The translations under genes were made by a program, and so were the position numbers. Below, one piece after another: positions 1-6,542 of a DNA stretch of 9,921 bases; within the stretch, counting starts at the first letter, position 1, and every line of letters begins with the position of its first letter. The DNA is from Parachlamydiaceae bacterium (GTDB taxonomy: Bacteria > Chlamydiota > Chlamydiia > Chlamydiales > Parachlamydiaceae), in the NCBI GenBank assembly GCA_013698165.1, contig JACCVN010000424.1, positions 1 to 9,921 of the forward strand, given 5' to 3'. The notes beneath the pieces are model-generated. The model did no database searches. It was given only the letters and a program-made list of their open reading frames with translations, and was not told the origin of the DNA.

Positions 1-1478
1 CCGACTTCAAGATCATTTTGTATGATTCGATCTTCAATAAGCATAGGAATGCTAATCCGTACTGTGCGATAAGTTGCTGAAGTGCCTTTGCCAAGGGTTT
101 TGGGTTTGCGGAGATCTATCGCTTGAGTTGCCGCGAGCATTTCCGCTGTTAGGATGACTTTTACATTCTCGACAATTTTTTTAAATTTTCTTGCTGAGGT
201 CATTCCCATCGACACAAAATCTTCAATATTGGCATTACCGGGAATAGAGTCGGTACACGAGGGGTTAGCGAGCAGTTTATTTTCGTTGACGAGTGAAGCG
301 CTCAAATATTGCAAAGTCATGTAACCGCTATTAATTCCAGGATGAGGGGAAAGAAAGGCGGTCAGCCCATTCATGCGTGGGTTGAGTAAAAGGTCCAGTC
401 TTCTTTCAGAAACATTACCTATTTCAGAAATAGCTATAGAGGCAATGTCAAAAGCCATCGCTAAAGCTTGCCCATGAAAATTACCACCGCTGACAACAAT
501 TCCTTCATCAGCAAATACCAGGGGGTTATCTGTAAGGCTATTGAGTTCTCTACTGATGATTTGAGAGGCATGTGAAATTGAATCTCGACTTGGCCCATGG
601 ATTTGGGGAATGCAGCGTAGGGAATAGGGATCTTGAATATGAATGTGCTTTGCATCCGGATCGTAAAGAGAAGAACCTTCAAGTTCTTTTCGAAGTTGAG
701 TCGCGGATTCAATTTGTCCTATTTGGCCACGCAAGTGATGCACTTCTGGATGCAAAGCATCCGTGTGCCCTAATAGTCCTTCAAATGATAATGCAGCAAT
801 GCGATCGGCCTGATTAAGAATATTTAATGCTGAGATTAAAGCAAGGCCCCCTACCGACAGCATGATTTGGGTGCCATTGATCAGGCTAAGACCTTCTTTT
901 TCAGCAAGTTCAAAAGGCTTTAATCCTGCCTTTTTCAAGGCATTTTTAGCTGTTGTGATTCCAACCTTAGTCTGTACGTTTCCAAATCCTAACAATGGAA
1001 GAGCCAAATGGGCTAAGGGAATAAGGTCTCCACTAGCGCCTACAGAGCCATATTCGGGGATAATTGGGTAAATTTCAGCTTCTAACAGATGTAGGAGTGC
1101 TTCACAAAGTTCATAGCGCACGCCTGTATAGCCTTTAATCAGGACATTGATGCGCAAAGCTATGGCCAGTCGTGTTTCAGGAATAGATAGCGGTCTGCCA
1201 TAGCCGGAGGCATGGCTTTTGATGAGATTACTTTGCAGCTTTTTAAGTTCGGTGGGTTTAATACAAGTGTTTGCAAGAAAACCAAAACCTGTGTTTACAC
1301 CATAAATTGGGACAGAACCATGAGCTAATTTTTGAATTAGATCTCGGCTTTTTTTCATTTTGCTTTTAACATTTTTTGCTAATTTGATTGGATGCCCAAA
1401 AGCAATCTTCTCAGCTTGAGCTAGGGTCAAGCTTTCACCGTCAAGGATTAACGGTTTTAACTCAGAAACCTTTGTCAT
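1..1478 (-). CDS. hutH: Histidine ammonia-lyase (3' end beyond window)
   Basis: The likely product is histidine ammonia-lyase, which removes ammonia from L-histidine to give urocanate, the first step of histidine catabolism, in the cytoplasm. My translation gives one uninterrupted frame of 492 codons from ATG at 1478 to the window edge. Family members are about 505-515 residues, so only the last few codons are missing. Visible features: the catalytic Tyr59 in YGVNTGFG; Ser88-His89, as in HAL; the Ala148-Ser149-Gly150 triad that forms the MIO cofactor, in GSVGASGDL; LINGTQ; SLRCIPQ; and GGNFHGQ, as in Bacillus-type HAL. The segment normally reading SENK/HPASVDSIP/QEDHVSMG is altered here to NENK/NPSCTDSIP/IEDFVSMG. 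A related aromatic ammonia-lyase cannot be fully excluded. No other hut gene is visible. The start is preceded by only a weak GGGG-type ribosome site. Confidence 0.9.
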   Translation of the reverse strand, partial: MTKVSELKPLILDGESLTLAQAEKIAFGHPIKLAKNVKSKMKKSRDLIQKLAHGSVPIYGVNTGFGFLANTCIKPTELKKLQSNLIKSHASGYGRPLSIPETRLAIALRINVLIKGYTGVRYELCEALLHLLEAEIYPIIPEYGSVGASGDLIPLAHLALPLLGFGNVQTKVGITTAKNALKKAGLKPFELAEKEGLSLINGTQIMLSVGGLALISALNILNQADRIAALSFEGLLGHTDALHPEVHHLRGQIGQIESATQLRKELEGSSLYDPDAKHIHIQDPYSLRCIPQIHGPSRDSISHASQIISRELNSLTDNPLVFADEGIVVSGGNFHGQALAMAFDIASIAISEIGNVSERRLDLLLNPRMNGLTAFLSPHPGINSGYMTLQYLSASLVNENKLLANPSCTDSIPGNANIEDFVSMGMTSARKFKKIVENVKVILTAEMLAATQAIDLRKPKTLGKGTSATYRTVRISIPMLIEDRIIQNDLEV

Positions 1479-1582
1479 ATTCTTGCCCCAACGTACTATT
1501 TTCGGAATCAATTTCATTGAAGCCGGAATAATGCTGCATTGCAAGTAAATTCTTTAATCTTTAGAAATGGTTTTCTTTTGGG

Positions 1583-1748
1583 CTAGTACATTGTTAAGAT
1601 AGAATTTTCGACTATTTCTAGCGAGAAAGCTCCCGTGGTGTGTCGATCGTAAAAGAGGTTGATAGTAAATACAGCCCCTTTTACGATCGGCAAACCACGT
1701 GGCTTTGACGCAGAAATAGTCGAAAATACTACCTAAACAGTGTACTAG
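1583..1748. repeat. Palindromic element A (family 1, CTAG ends)
   Basis: This is a long imperfect inverted repeat with two arms of about 75 bases. The left arm starts CTAGTACATTGTTAAG at 1583 and runs to about 1658; the right arm is about 1672-1748 and, read backwards, starts CTAGTACACTGTTTAGG. Both arms contain ATTTTCGACTATTTCT and CGATCGTAAAAG. The short apex lies around 1659-1671. The GGGAGCTTTC core lies in the left arm, on the minus strand. The element closely matches D2 at the other end of the window, in inverted orientation. It fills the gap between hutH and the methyltransferase gene, whose TAG stop lies in the right-hand CTAG. By structure it resembles a MITE or a large hairpin at a gene end. 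It contains no coding sequence. Confidence 0.88.
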
Positions 1749-2530
1749 TTCTTGACACAGGTGATCGCCATAAATAGAGGAAACTCTTCGCGGCTGCGGT
1801 TTTCCATTTTGGCATTTTTCCCGGTACTCGTTTTATCCGAACACCATTCATCGATAGAGTCGATAACGAAACCCGCGGCCTTAATCCATTTGCTGTAAGT
1901 GGAAAGGGGATGGTGGAATGACCAAGTTGCTTCTGAGCTGCCACCTTTGCTTGGATTTGCCTGGATAGGTATTTTCATCTCTGTTTGATAACGGTCGATG
2001 CGACGATATTGAAGTTTTTTCTCTTCTTCAATTCCCCAGCTGGATTGTCGTGGGATTCTGAAGCAAGGATGATTGAGGACAATAACAAATTTGCCTCCCT
2101 TTTGCAGATGACGAGCGGCATTCAACAGGACTTGGTCGCCGGCTTCGATATTCTGCAGGGCTAAAATGATCGCAGCATGCGTGAAATCTTGCTTTTTTAT
2201 TGGAAGTGTTTTAGAGGTGTCTCCAAGAACAAATTCAAAGCGCGGATTTTTGTTAGTGCTTTTGGCGGCTTTAATCAAAGTCGGGGAAATATCAATACCT
2301 GTGTAGAGGCAGTGTACAGGAAGTTGTCTGGCAAGCACTCCTTGTCCACAGGCTAAGTCTAGTAGAGCGCAATCCGTGCCTTTTTCGATCCCAAGCAATT
2401 TTAATACACCTGGAAGAATAATTTTCTGATGGTAATAGTGACCATCGTCACCGACAATTGAGTTATACCACCCACCCACATTTTCCCAGGAAGTCGTTTT
2501 TGGTTTAGTTTTCGAATTGTTTTCTGGCAT
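1745..2530 (-). CDS. Class I SAM-dependent methyltransferase
   Basis: This 261-residue soluble protein has a Rossmann-type methyltransferase core. Motif I is LDLACGQG (residues 57-64), which binds S-adenosylmethionine. The acidic end of strand 2 is GIDIS (Asp80), and FEFVLGDTSKTLP around 100-112 is the expected adenine-contacting region. A hydrophobic strand in a KGGKFVIVLNHP context (about 145-157) follows. The substrate cannot be read from the sequence. The Trp/His/Tyr-rich N-terminus and the YRRIDRY segment suggest a small-molecule methyltransferase, but that is inference. The start at 2530 has an AAGGGA-like ribosome site about 6 bases upstream. The gene is divergent from the RNB ribonuclease, with 165 bases between the two starts. 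Its TAG stop lies inside the terminal CTAG of palindromic element A, so the C-terminus may have been set by that insertion. Confidence 0.85.
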   Translation of the reverse strand: MPENNSKTKPKTTSWENVGGWYNSIVGDDGHYYHQKIILPGVLKLLGIEKGTDCALLDLACGQGVLARQLPVHCLYTGIDISPTLIKAAKSTNKNPRFEFVLGDTSKTLPIKKQDFTHAAIILALQNIEAGDQVLLNAARHLQKGGKFVIVLNHPCFRIPRQSSWGIEEEKKLQYRRIDRYQTEMKIPIQANPSKGGSSEATWSFHHPLSTYSKWIKAAGFVIDSIDEWCSDKTSTGKNAKMENRSREEFPLFMAITCVKN

Positions 2531-2586
2531 CGGAGAATCCCTTTTTAAAATAAGGCTGTATTAATAAAATTTTAACTTTCTGTCTG

Positions 2587-2615
2587 TTGACGTGATTTCA
2601 TTTATCAGGGATAAT
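2587..2615 (+). promoter_or_regulatory. Sigma-70-type promoter for the RNB ribonuclease gene
   Basis: TTGACG at 2587-2592 and GATAAT at 2610-2615 are separated by exactly 17 bases. Each differs from the housekeeping consensus at one position. The predicted transcript starts near 2622 and has a leader of about 75 bases before the ATG at 2696. A 9-bp inverted repeat (2572-2580 and 2626-2634) brackets this promoter. Confidence 0.6.
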
Positions 2616-2695
2616 TTAGAATTTTGAAAGTTAAGACTGCTTAACCATTATTGATGAAAACTGCTTATTTGTATACACACATCACAGGATAAAAC

Positions 2696-4150
2696 ATGGA
2701 CGCTTACGAAAGACTTAGAAAAATTGCATATAGGGTGATGCTTGAAAAAGGCCTTGCACCTGACTTCCCACAAGCGGTGTTTCAGCAGCTTGCTCACATT
2801 GATCAGCCGGCTGATTTTCAAGAATCTGCTATGCGTGATCTTAGTGCATTGCCATGGTGCTCAATCGACAATGACGATTCAATGGATTTAGATCAGCTGA
2901 CTTTTGCTGAAAAAGTCTCCGATGATAAAATTATTGTTTATGTCGCCATAGCAGATGTAAATGCATTAGTAAAATCAGATAGCCCAATTGATTTGCATGC
3001 GCAAATCAATACAACGTCTGTCTATACAGCAGCCCGTATCTTTCCGATGCTACCGGAAAAGCTATCAACTGATTTGACTTCTTTAAACGAAAATGTTGGA
3101 CGTGTAAGTGTCGTATTTGAGATTACTCTTGATTCCAACATAGAAGTTTTGAGCTCACAAATTTATAAGGCTTGGGTTTTCAATCATGCCAAGTTAGCGT
3201 ATAGTTCAGTAGGAAAATGGCTTGAAGGAAAGGGGCCGATGCCTGAAAAAATTGGCAAAGTTCCTGGATTATCTGAAACAATTAAATTACAGAATGAAAT
3301 TGCCCAAAAAATGAAACAGCATCGACAAGCTTTTGGAGCATTATCACTTGAAACAAGGGAACTAAAGCCTGTTTTTGATTCCGGAAATGTGAGTTCATTA
3401 GCGGTAAGAGAGCGCAATCTTGCCCACGAATTAATTGAAAGTCTGATGATTGCAGCAAATACTGCCTCTGCACGTTACGCCATCCAAAAGAAAATCCCTA
3501 GTCTCAGGCGTATTGTTAGAGTGCCTAAACGTTGGGACCGTATTGTGATGCTGGCTAATGAAAAGGGGAAAAAGCTGCCTGAAGAGCCGGATTCAAAAGC
3601 CCTGGATGTATTTCTTAATGAGATGAGGAAAAAGGAGCCTGAAACTTTTCCCGATCTATCACTTGTGGTTATCAAACTTCTCGGTTCAGGAGAATATGTT
3701 GTTTGGCTTCCAGGCGAGGACCCAGTAGGTCATTTTGGTCTGGCCCTACGCAATTATACTCATTCCACCGCTCCAAATCGACGCTATCCCGATGTGATCA
3801 CACAAAGGCTTATTGAAGCTTCGTTGCTAGGTAAAAAAACTCCTTATACAGTTAGCGAATTGGAATCCTTGGCAGCTATTTGTACCCAACGAGAGGATGC
3901 CGCAGCAAAAGTTGAACGTCAAGTCAGCAAATCAGCTGCAGCAATGCTGCTGGCAAGTCGTATCGGTGAAGAGTTTAAGGCCCTTATTACAGGCGTTGGA
4001 GCTAAGGGAACTTGGGTCCGTTTAATTGACCCTCCCGTTGAAGGCAAGCTTGTTTCCGGGGCTAACAGTTATGATGTGGGTGATAAAATAGAAGTGAAAC
4101 TCGTCGATGTTGATATCGATAAAGGCTTTATTGACTTTGTGGTGGCTTAA
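2696..4150 (+). CDS. RNB-domain ribonuclease (RNase II family, short form)
   Basis: The product is a predicted 3'-5' exoribonuclease of the RNase II/R superfamily acting in RNA decay. At 484 residues it is much shorter than RNase II (about 640) or RNase R (about 800), and it has no visible N-terminal cold-shock domains. The RNB catalytic block starts at SIDNDDSMDLDQ, with Asp58, Asp64 and Asp66 in the metal-binding spacing and Gln67 at the fourth acidic position. VAIADVNALV, FPMLPEKLSTDLTSLNE and HSTAPNRRYPDVITQRL (the RNA-threading Arg block) follow. The last 60 or so residues look like a reduced S1 domain (ALITGVGAKGTWVRL...GKLV...VGDKIEVKLVDVD). This resembles the short Deinococcus/cyanobacterial-type RNB proteins. 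ATG 2696 has AGGAT at 2686-2690. The gene converges on the secreted-protein gene across element B1. Confidence 0.87.
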   Translation: MDAYERLRKIAYRVMLEKGLAPDFPQAVFQQLAHIDQPADFQESAMRDLSALPWCSIDNDDSMDLDQLTFAEKVSDDKIIVYVAIADVNALVKSDSPIDLHAQINTTSVYTAARIFPMLPEKLSTDLTSLNENVGRVSVVFEITLDSNIEVLSSQIYKAWVFNHAKLAYSSVGKWLEGKGPMPEKIGKVPGLSETIKLQNEIAQKMKQHRQAFGALSLETRELKPVFDSGNVSSLAVRERNLAHELIESLMIAANTASARYAIQKKIPSLRRIVRVPKRWDRIVMLANEKGKKLPEEPDSKALDVFLNEMRKKEPETFPDLSLVVIKLLGSGEYVVWLPGEDPVGHFGLALRNYTHSTAPNRRYPDVITQRLIEASLLGKKTPYTVSELESLAAICTQREDAAAKVERQVSKSAAAMLLASRIGEEFKALITGVGAKGTWVRLIDPPVEGKLVSGANSYDVGDKIEVKLVDVDIDKGFIDFVVA

Positions 4151-4155
4151 ATCCT

Positions 4156-4323
4156 ATGTAGGCTCTGCGAAGGCAGGTGCTGCGTCTCGCAGCACTTCTC
4201 GCAGACTTTTATTAGAGAGGAAGGTAGAGGTAATTACATAAACCTGATCGGAAATTTGTAATTACCCCTTAAAAGTTCTAAAGTCGAGTCTGTGAGTGCT
4301 GCTGCGAGACGCACAGCCTACAT
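4156..4323. repeat. Palindromic element B1 (family 2, ATGTAGGCT ends)
   Basis: This inverted-repeat element of 168 bases has ends that read ATGTAGGCTSTGCG inwards from both sides. Both arms contain TCTCGCAGCA followed by a CWCRCAGACT-like block; the left arm carries an extra 15 bases or so after the first TGCG. The centre holds two copies of the palindrome GTAATTAC (near 4230 and 4258). Within the left arm, GTGCTGCG-TCT-CGCAGCAC (4177-4195) forms a perfect 8-bp stem. The element sits between the convergent ribonuclease and secreted-protein genes, 5 bases after one stop and overlapping the other. It could act as a bidirectional terminator, although there is no long T-run right after the stem. 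A related element, B2, lies at 5499-5816. Confidence 0.8.
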
Positions 4324-5210
4324 CAGTCCTTATTCGCTGGTAGAACGTCGTATTCATAGGAAAGGACATCAATTTCTTCAAAGTCAGACGCTTCTACGAA
4401 TGCGGAAAGATCTAGTTCAGCTGCTGGAGCACCATCTAAGGCTTTAGATCGAGGGTGATTCATCACGATTGTAGCCCAATAGCTGCGCATTTCAGGTGAT
4501 AGATTCTTGCTCATGCGTCCTAAGCGCGTCCAGATGGTTTGACTATTTCCGGCAAACTCAGTATCGATAAAAGCTATACGGCCATCGTGTGAGAAAGGAA
4601 TATTTGGTAGCCATGTCGAATCAGATAACAGGCAAGTTGTGAGAATTTTGAAAAGAGCTTCCAAATGTTCCCGAGTAATGATTGTTTTATAAAGTTTTCG
4701 ATTTTCTTCATCGCTGAAAATATCCATATCATCAACAATCAGGATATATTTTTTAGGATATTTACCCAGACTGCTCTTTGATTCTGGAACTTTATAGACA
4801 TATTTTTTAGGGACTTTCATAATGTGGTTATACTTATATTTATCCAGGGCCTTTTGGATTAAAACAGATCCATTGATGCGTTTTGTGTATTGTTCCACTT
4901 CACTGGTACTCGAAGTTTCAAGGTAAAGTTTAAATAGATATCCTGGAAAACTAGGATGGCCACTAACTATCAATCCCTTGCGTCTTTCTTTGCTACTATA
5001 AAAGCCTGCTTTTTTGAACGAAACAGGAGAAGCTATAACATTCTCTGCGTTAAAGAGAGCATCTAATTTTTGCTTTATAGGATGATCATTGGGAAGAATA
5101 TGTTCTTCAAGAGAAATGACAATCTCTTTGGTGTCTATGACAGTCTGATCACCATGGATTGTACTGAACTGTGCAAGAAGTCCTATGAAAAAGATAAGAA
5201 AGAGATTCAT
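4323..5210 (-). CDS. Predicted secreted protein of unknown function, kinase-like pattern
   Basis: I do not recognise this 295-residue protein as a named family. Residues 1-20 look like a Sec signal peptide: a short N-terminus, a hydrophobic stretch LFLIFFIGLLAQF, and probable cleavage near STIHG-D. The rest appears soluble. Three spaced patterns recall a diverged protein-kinase-like fold: PGYLFKLYL with Lys94 on a beta-strand; a hydrophobic strand YILIVDDMDI (155-164) like a hinge; and NIPFSHDGRIAFIDTE (203-218), where Asn203 and Asp216 could match catalytic-loop and metal-binding positions. The canonical HRD and DFG motifs are absent, so it may be a pseudokinase or unrelated. I recall similar proteins from environmental chlamydiae, but that is memory rather than a search. 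Ribosome site GGA lies 6 bases before the ATG. The TGA stop overlaps the first base of element B1. Confidence 0.72.
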   Translation of the reverse strand: MNLFLIFFIGLLAQFSTIHGDQTVIDTKEIVISLEEHILPNDHPIKQKLDALFNAENVIASPVSFKKAGFYSSKERRKGLIVSGHPSFPGYLFKLYLETSSTSEVEQYTKRINGSVLIQKALDKYKYNHIMKVPKKYVYKVPESKSSLGKYPKKYILIVDDMDIFSDEENRKLYKTIITREHLEALFKILTTCLLSDSTWLPNIPFSHDGRIAFIDTEFAGNSQTIWTRLGRMSKNLSPEMRSYWATIVMNHPRSKALDGAPAAELDLSAFVEASDFEEIDVLSYEYDVLPANKD

Positions 5211-5253
5211 TGTAAATCCATTGTGTTGAGATGTTGAAATTAAACCTGCTTGA

Positions 5254-5283
5254 TATTTATCGGATATTCCGCTTAGTTTTCAA
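5254..5283 (-). promoter_or_regulatory. Candidate promoter for the secreted-protein gene
   Basis: Read on the minus strand, TTGAAA (5283-5278) is followed after 18 bases by TAAATA (5259-5254). The start codon lies 44 bases further on. The -10 match is only moderate, and the region is AT-rich, so a chance match is possible. Confidence 0.35.
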
Positions 5284-5498
5284 GTAGAATCTGTAAATTA
5301 GAAAAGTAAGAATAACTTGTCAAACTGAAATTTGAGGGTTTAATTGCGTAGCCTGTTGGGGTAAGTACCAGCAAATTTTATGTTATAGCGTGTACTAAGG
5401 AGATCAGGAAGTAGTAAGGCTGAAGTTGAAAAAGCTCTTCAACCGCATATTTTAGGGAACTGAATTGATGGGCAGGTACAAAAAGGCATCGGAGTAAT
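5284..5498. other. Intergenic stretch with no recognisable gene
   Basis: I see no gene with a start codon, ribosome site and familiar product here. On the minus strand an open frame of about 49 codons runs from inside the left end of element B2 to a stop at 5378-5380. It would read ...FSSLKYAVEELFQLQPYYFLISLVHAIT. It lacks an ATG and could be a gene remnant cut by the B2 insertion, or chance. No RNA gene or repeat was recognised. Confidence 0.4.
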
Positions 5499-5816
5499 TG
5501 TAGGTCTGCGTCTCGCAGCAGGAGTCAAAAATTACTTACAAGGCAGATTCAGCTATGTCGAAAAATGACTCCTCAAATTTTTCTTGATTTCAGCCTCATC
5601 TTTATACTTTTCGAGCTGCTATTAATCGAAATGATTTAAAGGAAATATATGACGATGCAATTTATTAACTTAGATCTTTGTGATTTATCACGATATTTAC
5701 TGAAAACAACACCCTAACCTGGGGCTATATGCTGCCACCACTTTCGCGGCTAGTGAATTTATGCAATTACCTGTTTGGGGCTGTGAGTGCTGCTGCGAGA
5801 CTCAAGCAGCCTACAT
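5499..5816. repeat. Palindromic element B2 (family 2), with longer interior
   Basis: The left end reads TGTAGGTCTGCGTCTCGCAGCAGGAG from 5499. The right end, read backwards from 5816, is ATGTAGGCTGCTTGAGTCTCGCAGCAGCACTCACAG in its full extent (two consecutive blocks). These match the ends of B1. The right arm also shares GGTAATTRCATAAA with the left arm of B1, so the two elements belong to one family. B2 is about 150 bases longer because it holds an interior segment (about 5540-5770). That segment contains two very short open frames and a hairpin module near 5709-5757. The right end supplies the TAG stop of the Nudix gene. Limits are set from the shared termini; no target duplication is clear. 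Confidence 0.7.
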
Positions 5817-6410
5817 AAAGGTATGATAGTACAAAAGTGTAGCAATAGTTTTGCCGTCACGGATTTGGCCATTTTTAACCATTTCTAGTAGAAGTGGCCA
5901 TTTTATGGCTTCAATGGTAATTTTTTCTGATTCATCAAGATTTTGACCTACAAATGTGAGCCCTTTTGCGATGTAAGCGTACATAGCTTCATTGCAGATA
6001 CCGGGTGAAGTATAATAATTAGTCATAGGTTCAATTTCTTCAGCACGATATCCTGTTTCTTCGATGAGTTCTCTGACAGCAGTATGTGCAGGAGGTTCTT
6101 CAGGCTCCAAAGTGCCTGCAGGAAGTTCCCATAGAATTTCACCTGTCGCTAATCTTTCATTGCGGATCATGACAACAGTCTCGTGATCTAGAAGTGGGAG
6201 AATGACTACTGCACCCGGATGGATAACAATTTCTCTTGAAATAGCTTGTCCGTCATTGCTTGTCATTTCAAGTGTGCGCACATCAAAACGACGTCCATGA
6301 AAACCAAGAATAGAATTTTCAAGCAAAGCCTTTAAATTTCCCGCTACTTGCTTTTGAAAGGGGGTAAAATCCATTACACTAGTACTCTGTATTTGGGAGG
6401 GAGACAACAT
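5811..6410 (-). CDS. Nudix hydrolase, ADP-ribose pyrophosphatase type
   Basis: A complete Nudix box G-x5-E-x7-R-E-L-I-E-E-T-G-Y spans residues 99-121 and provides the metal-binding glutamates. The preceding ELPAGTLEPEE context and the downstream YTSPGICNE are typical of ADP-ribose or nucleoside-diphosphate-sugar pyrophosphatases, which hydrolyse ADP-ribose to AMP and ribose 5-phosphate. The length (199 residues) fits that subfamily. The start is uncertain. ATG 6410 directly abuts hairpin element C and has no ribosome site. The in-frame ATG at 6374 (MDFTPFQKQ) gives 187 residues and also lacks a clear site. The first dozen codons of the long form include the element-like string CTAGTACTCTGT (6379-6390), so I favour 6374 biologically. 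The last codons and TAG stop come from the end of element B2. def lies upstream on the same strand, 132 bases away. Confidence 0.87.
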   Translation of the reverse strand: MLSPSQIQSTSVMDFTPFQKQVAGNLKALLENSILGFHGRRFDVRTLEMTSNDGQAISREIVIHPGAVVILPLLDHETVVMIRNERLATGEILWELPAGTLEPEEPPAHTAVRELIEETGYRAEEIEPMTNYYTSPGICNEAMYAYIAKGLTFVGQNLDESEKITIEAIKWPLLLEMVKNGQIRDGKTIATLLYYHTFM

Positions 6411-6540
6411 AACTTTGGCTTTTAGACTGCGCGAATGCCTCGGTTTAAACGATCAAAAAGAGGCACAATATTAATATTGGGTCACTTTCGTTTACCCGCG
6501 GCTTTCGCACAGTCTAAAGCCAAAGTTATTATCGCCCGCC
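6397..6540. repeat. Palindromic element C (diverged family 1)
   Basis: Core arms 6411-6527 start AACTTTGGCTTTTAGACTG on the left; the right arm read backwards gives AACTTTGGCTTTAGACTGTG. Pairing continues through GCGAAWGCC and TAAACGA to a perfect central palindrome CAATATTAATATTG. Weaker outer pairing (GGAGGGAGACAACAT against GGCGGGCGATAAT) extends it to roughly 6397-6540. The GCGCG/GCTTTCGC portion resembles the core of elements A, D1 and D2. The element sits between def and the Nudix gene on the same strand, where it would form a strong transcript hairpin that could end def transcription or hide the Nudix start. There is no T-run after the stem. Confidence 0.82.
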
Positions 6541-6542
6541 TC

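Noticed and set aside
862..1071. Plus-strand open frame of 69 codons inside hutH
   Set aside because: It lies antisense to a conserved part of hutH that includes the MIO region, has no ribosome site and no recognisable product.
1583..1748. CRISPR-like interpretation of the repeated palindromic material
   Set aside because: Copies are dispersed or in a tandem pair, with no regular spacers and no cas genes; long arms argue for hairpin elements.
1729..1944. Second minus-strand frame (71 codons) in the 3' part of the methyltransferase gene
   Set aside because: A frame-shifted shadow of the methyltransferase, which has the recognisable motifs in the other frame.
3184..3675. Minus-strand open frames within the RNB ribonuclease gene
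   Set aside because: They overlap a well-conserved coding region on the other strand and show no family features.
5378..5531. Minus-strand open frame of about 49 codons read as a possible gene
   Set aside because: No start codon or ribosome site; part of it lies inside the B2 terminus, and the product is not recognised. At best a remnant.
6411..6527. Classical Rho-independent terminator at element C
   Set aside because: The stem is far longer than a typical terminator and no T-run follows on either strand; a role in ending transcripts remains possible but is not shown.
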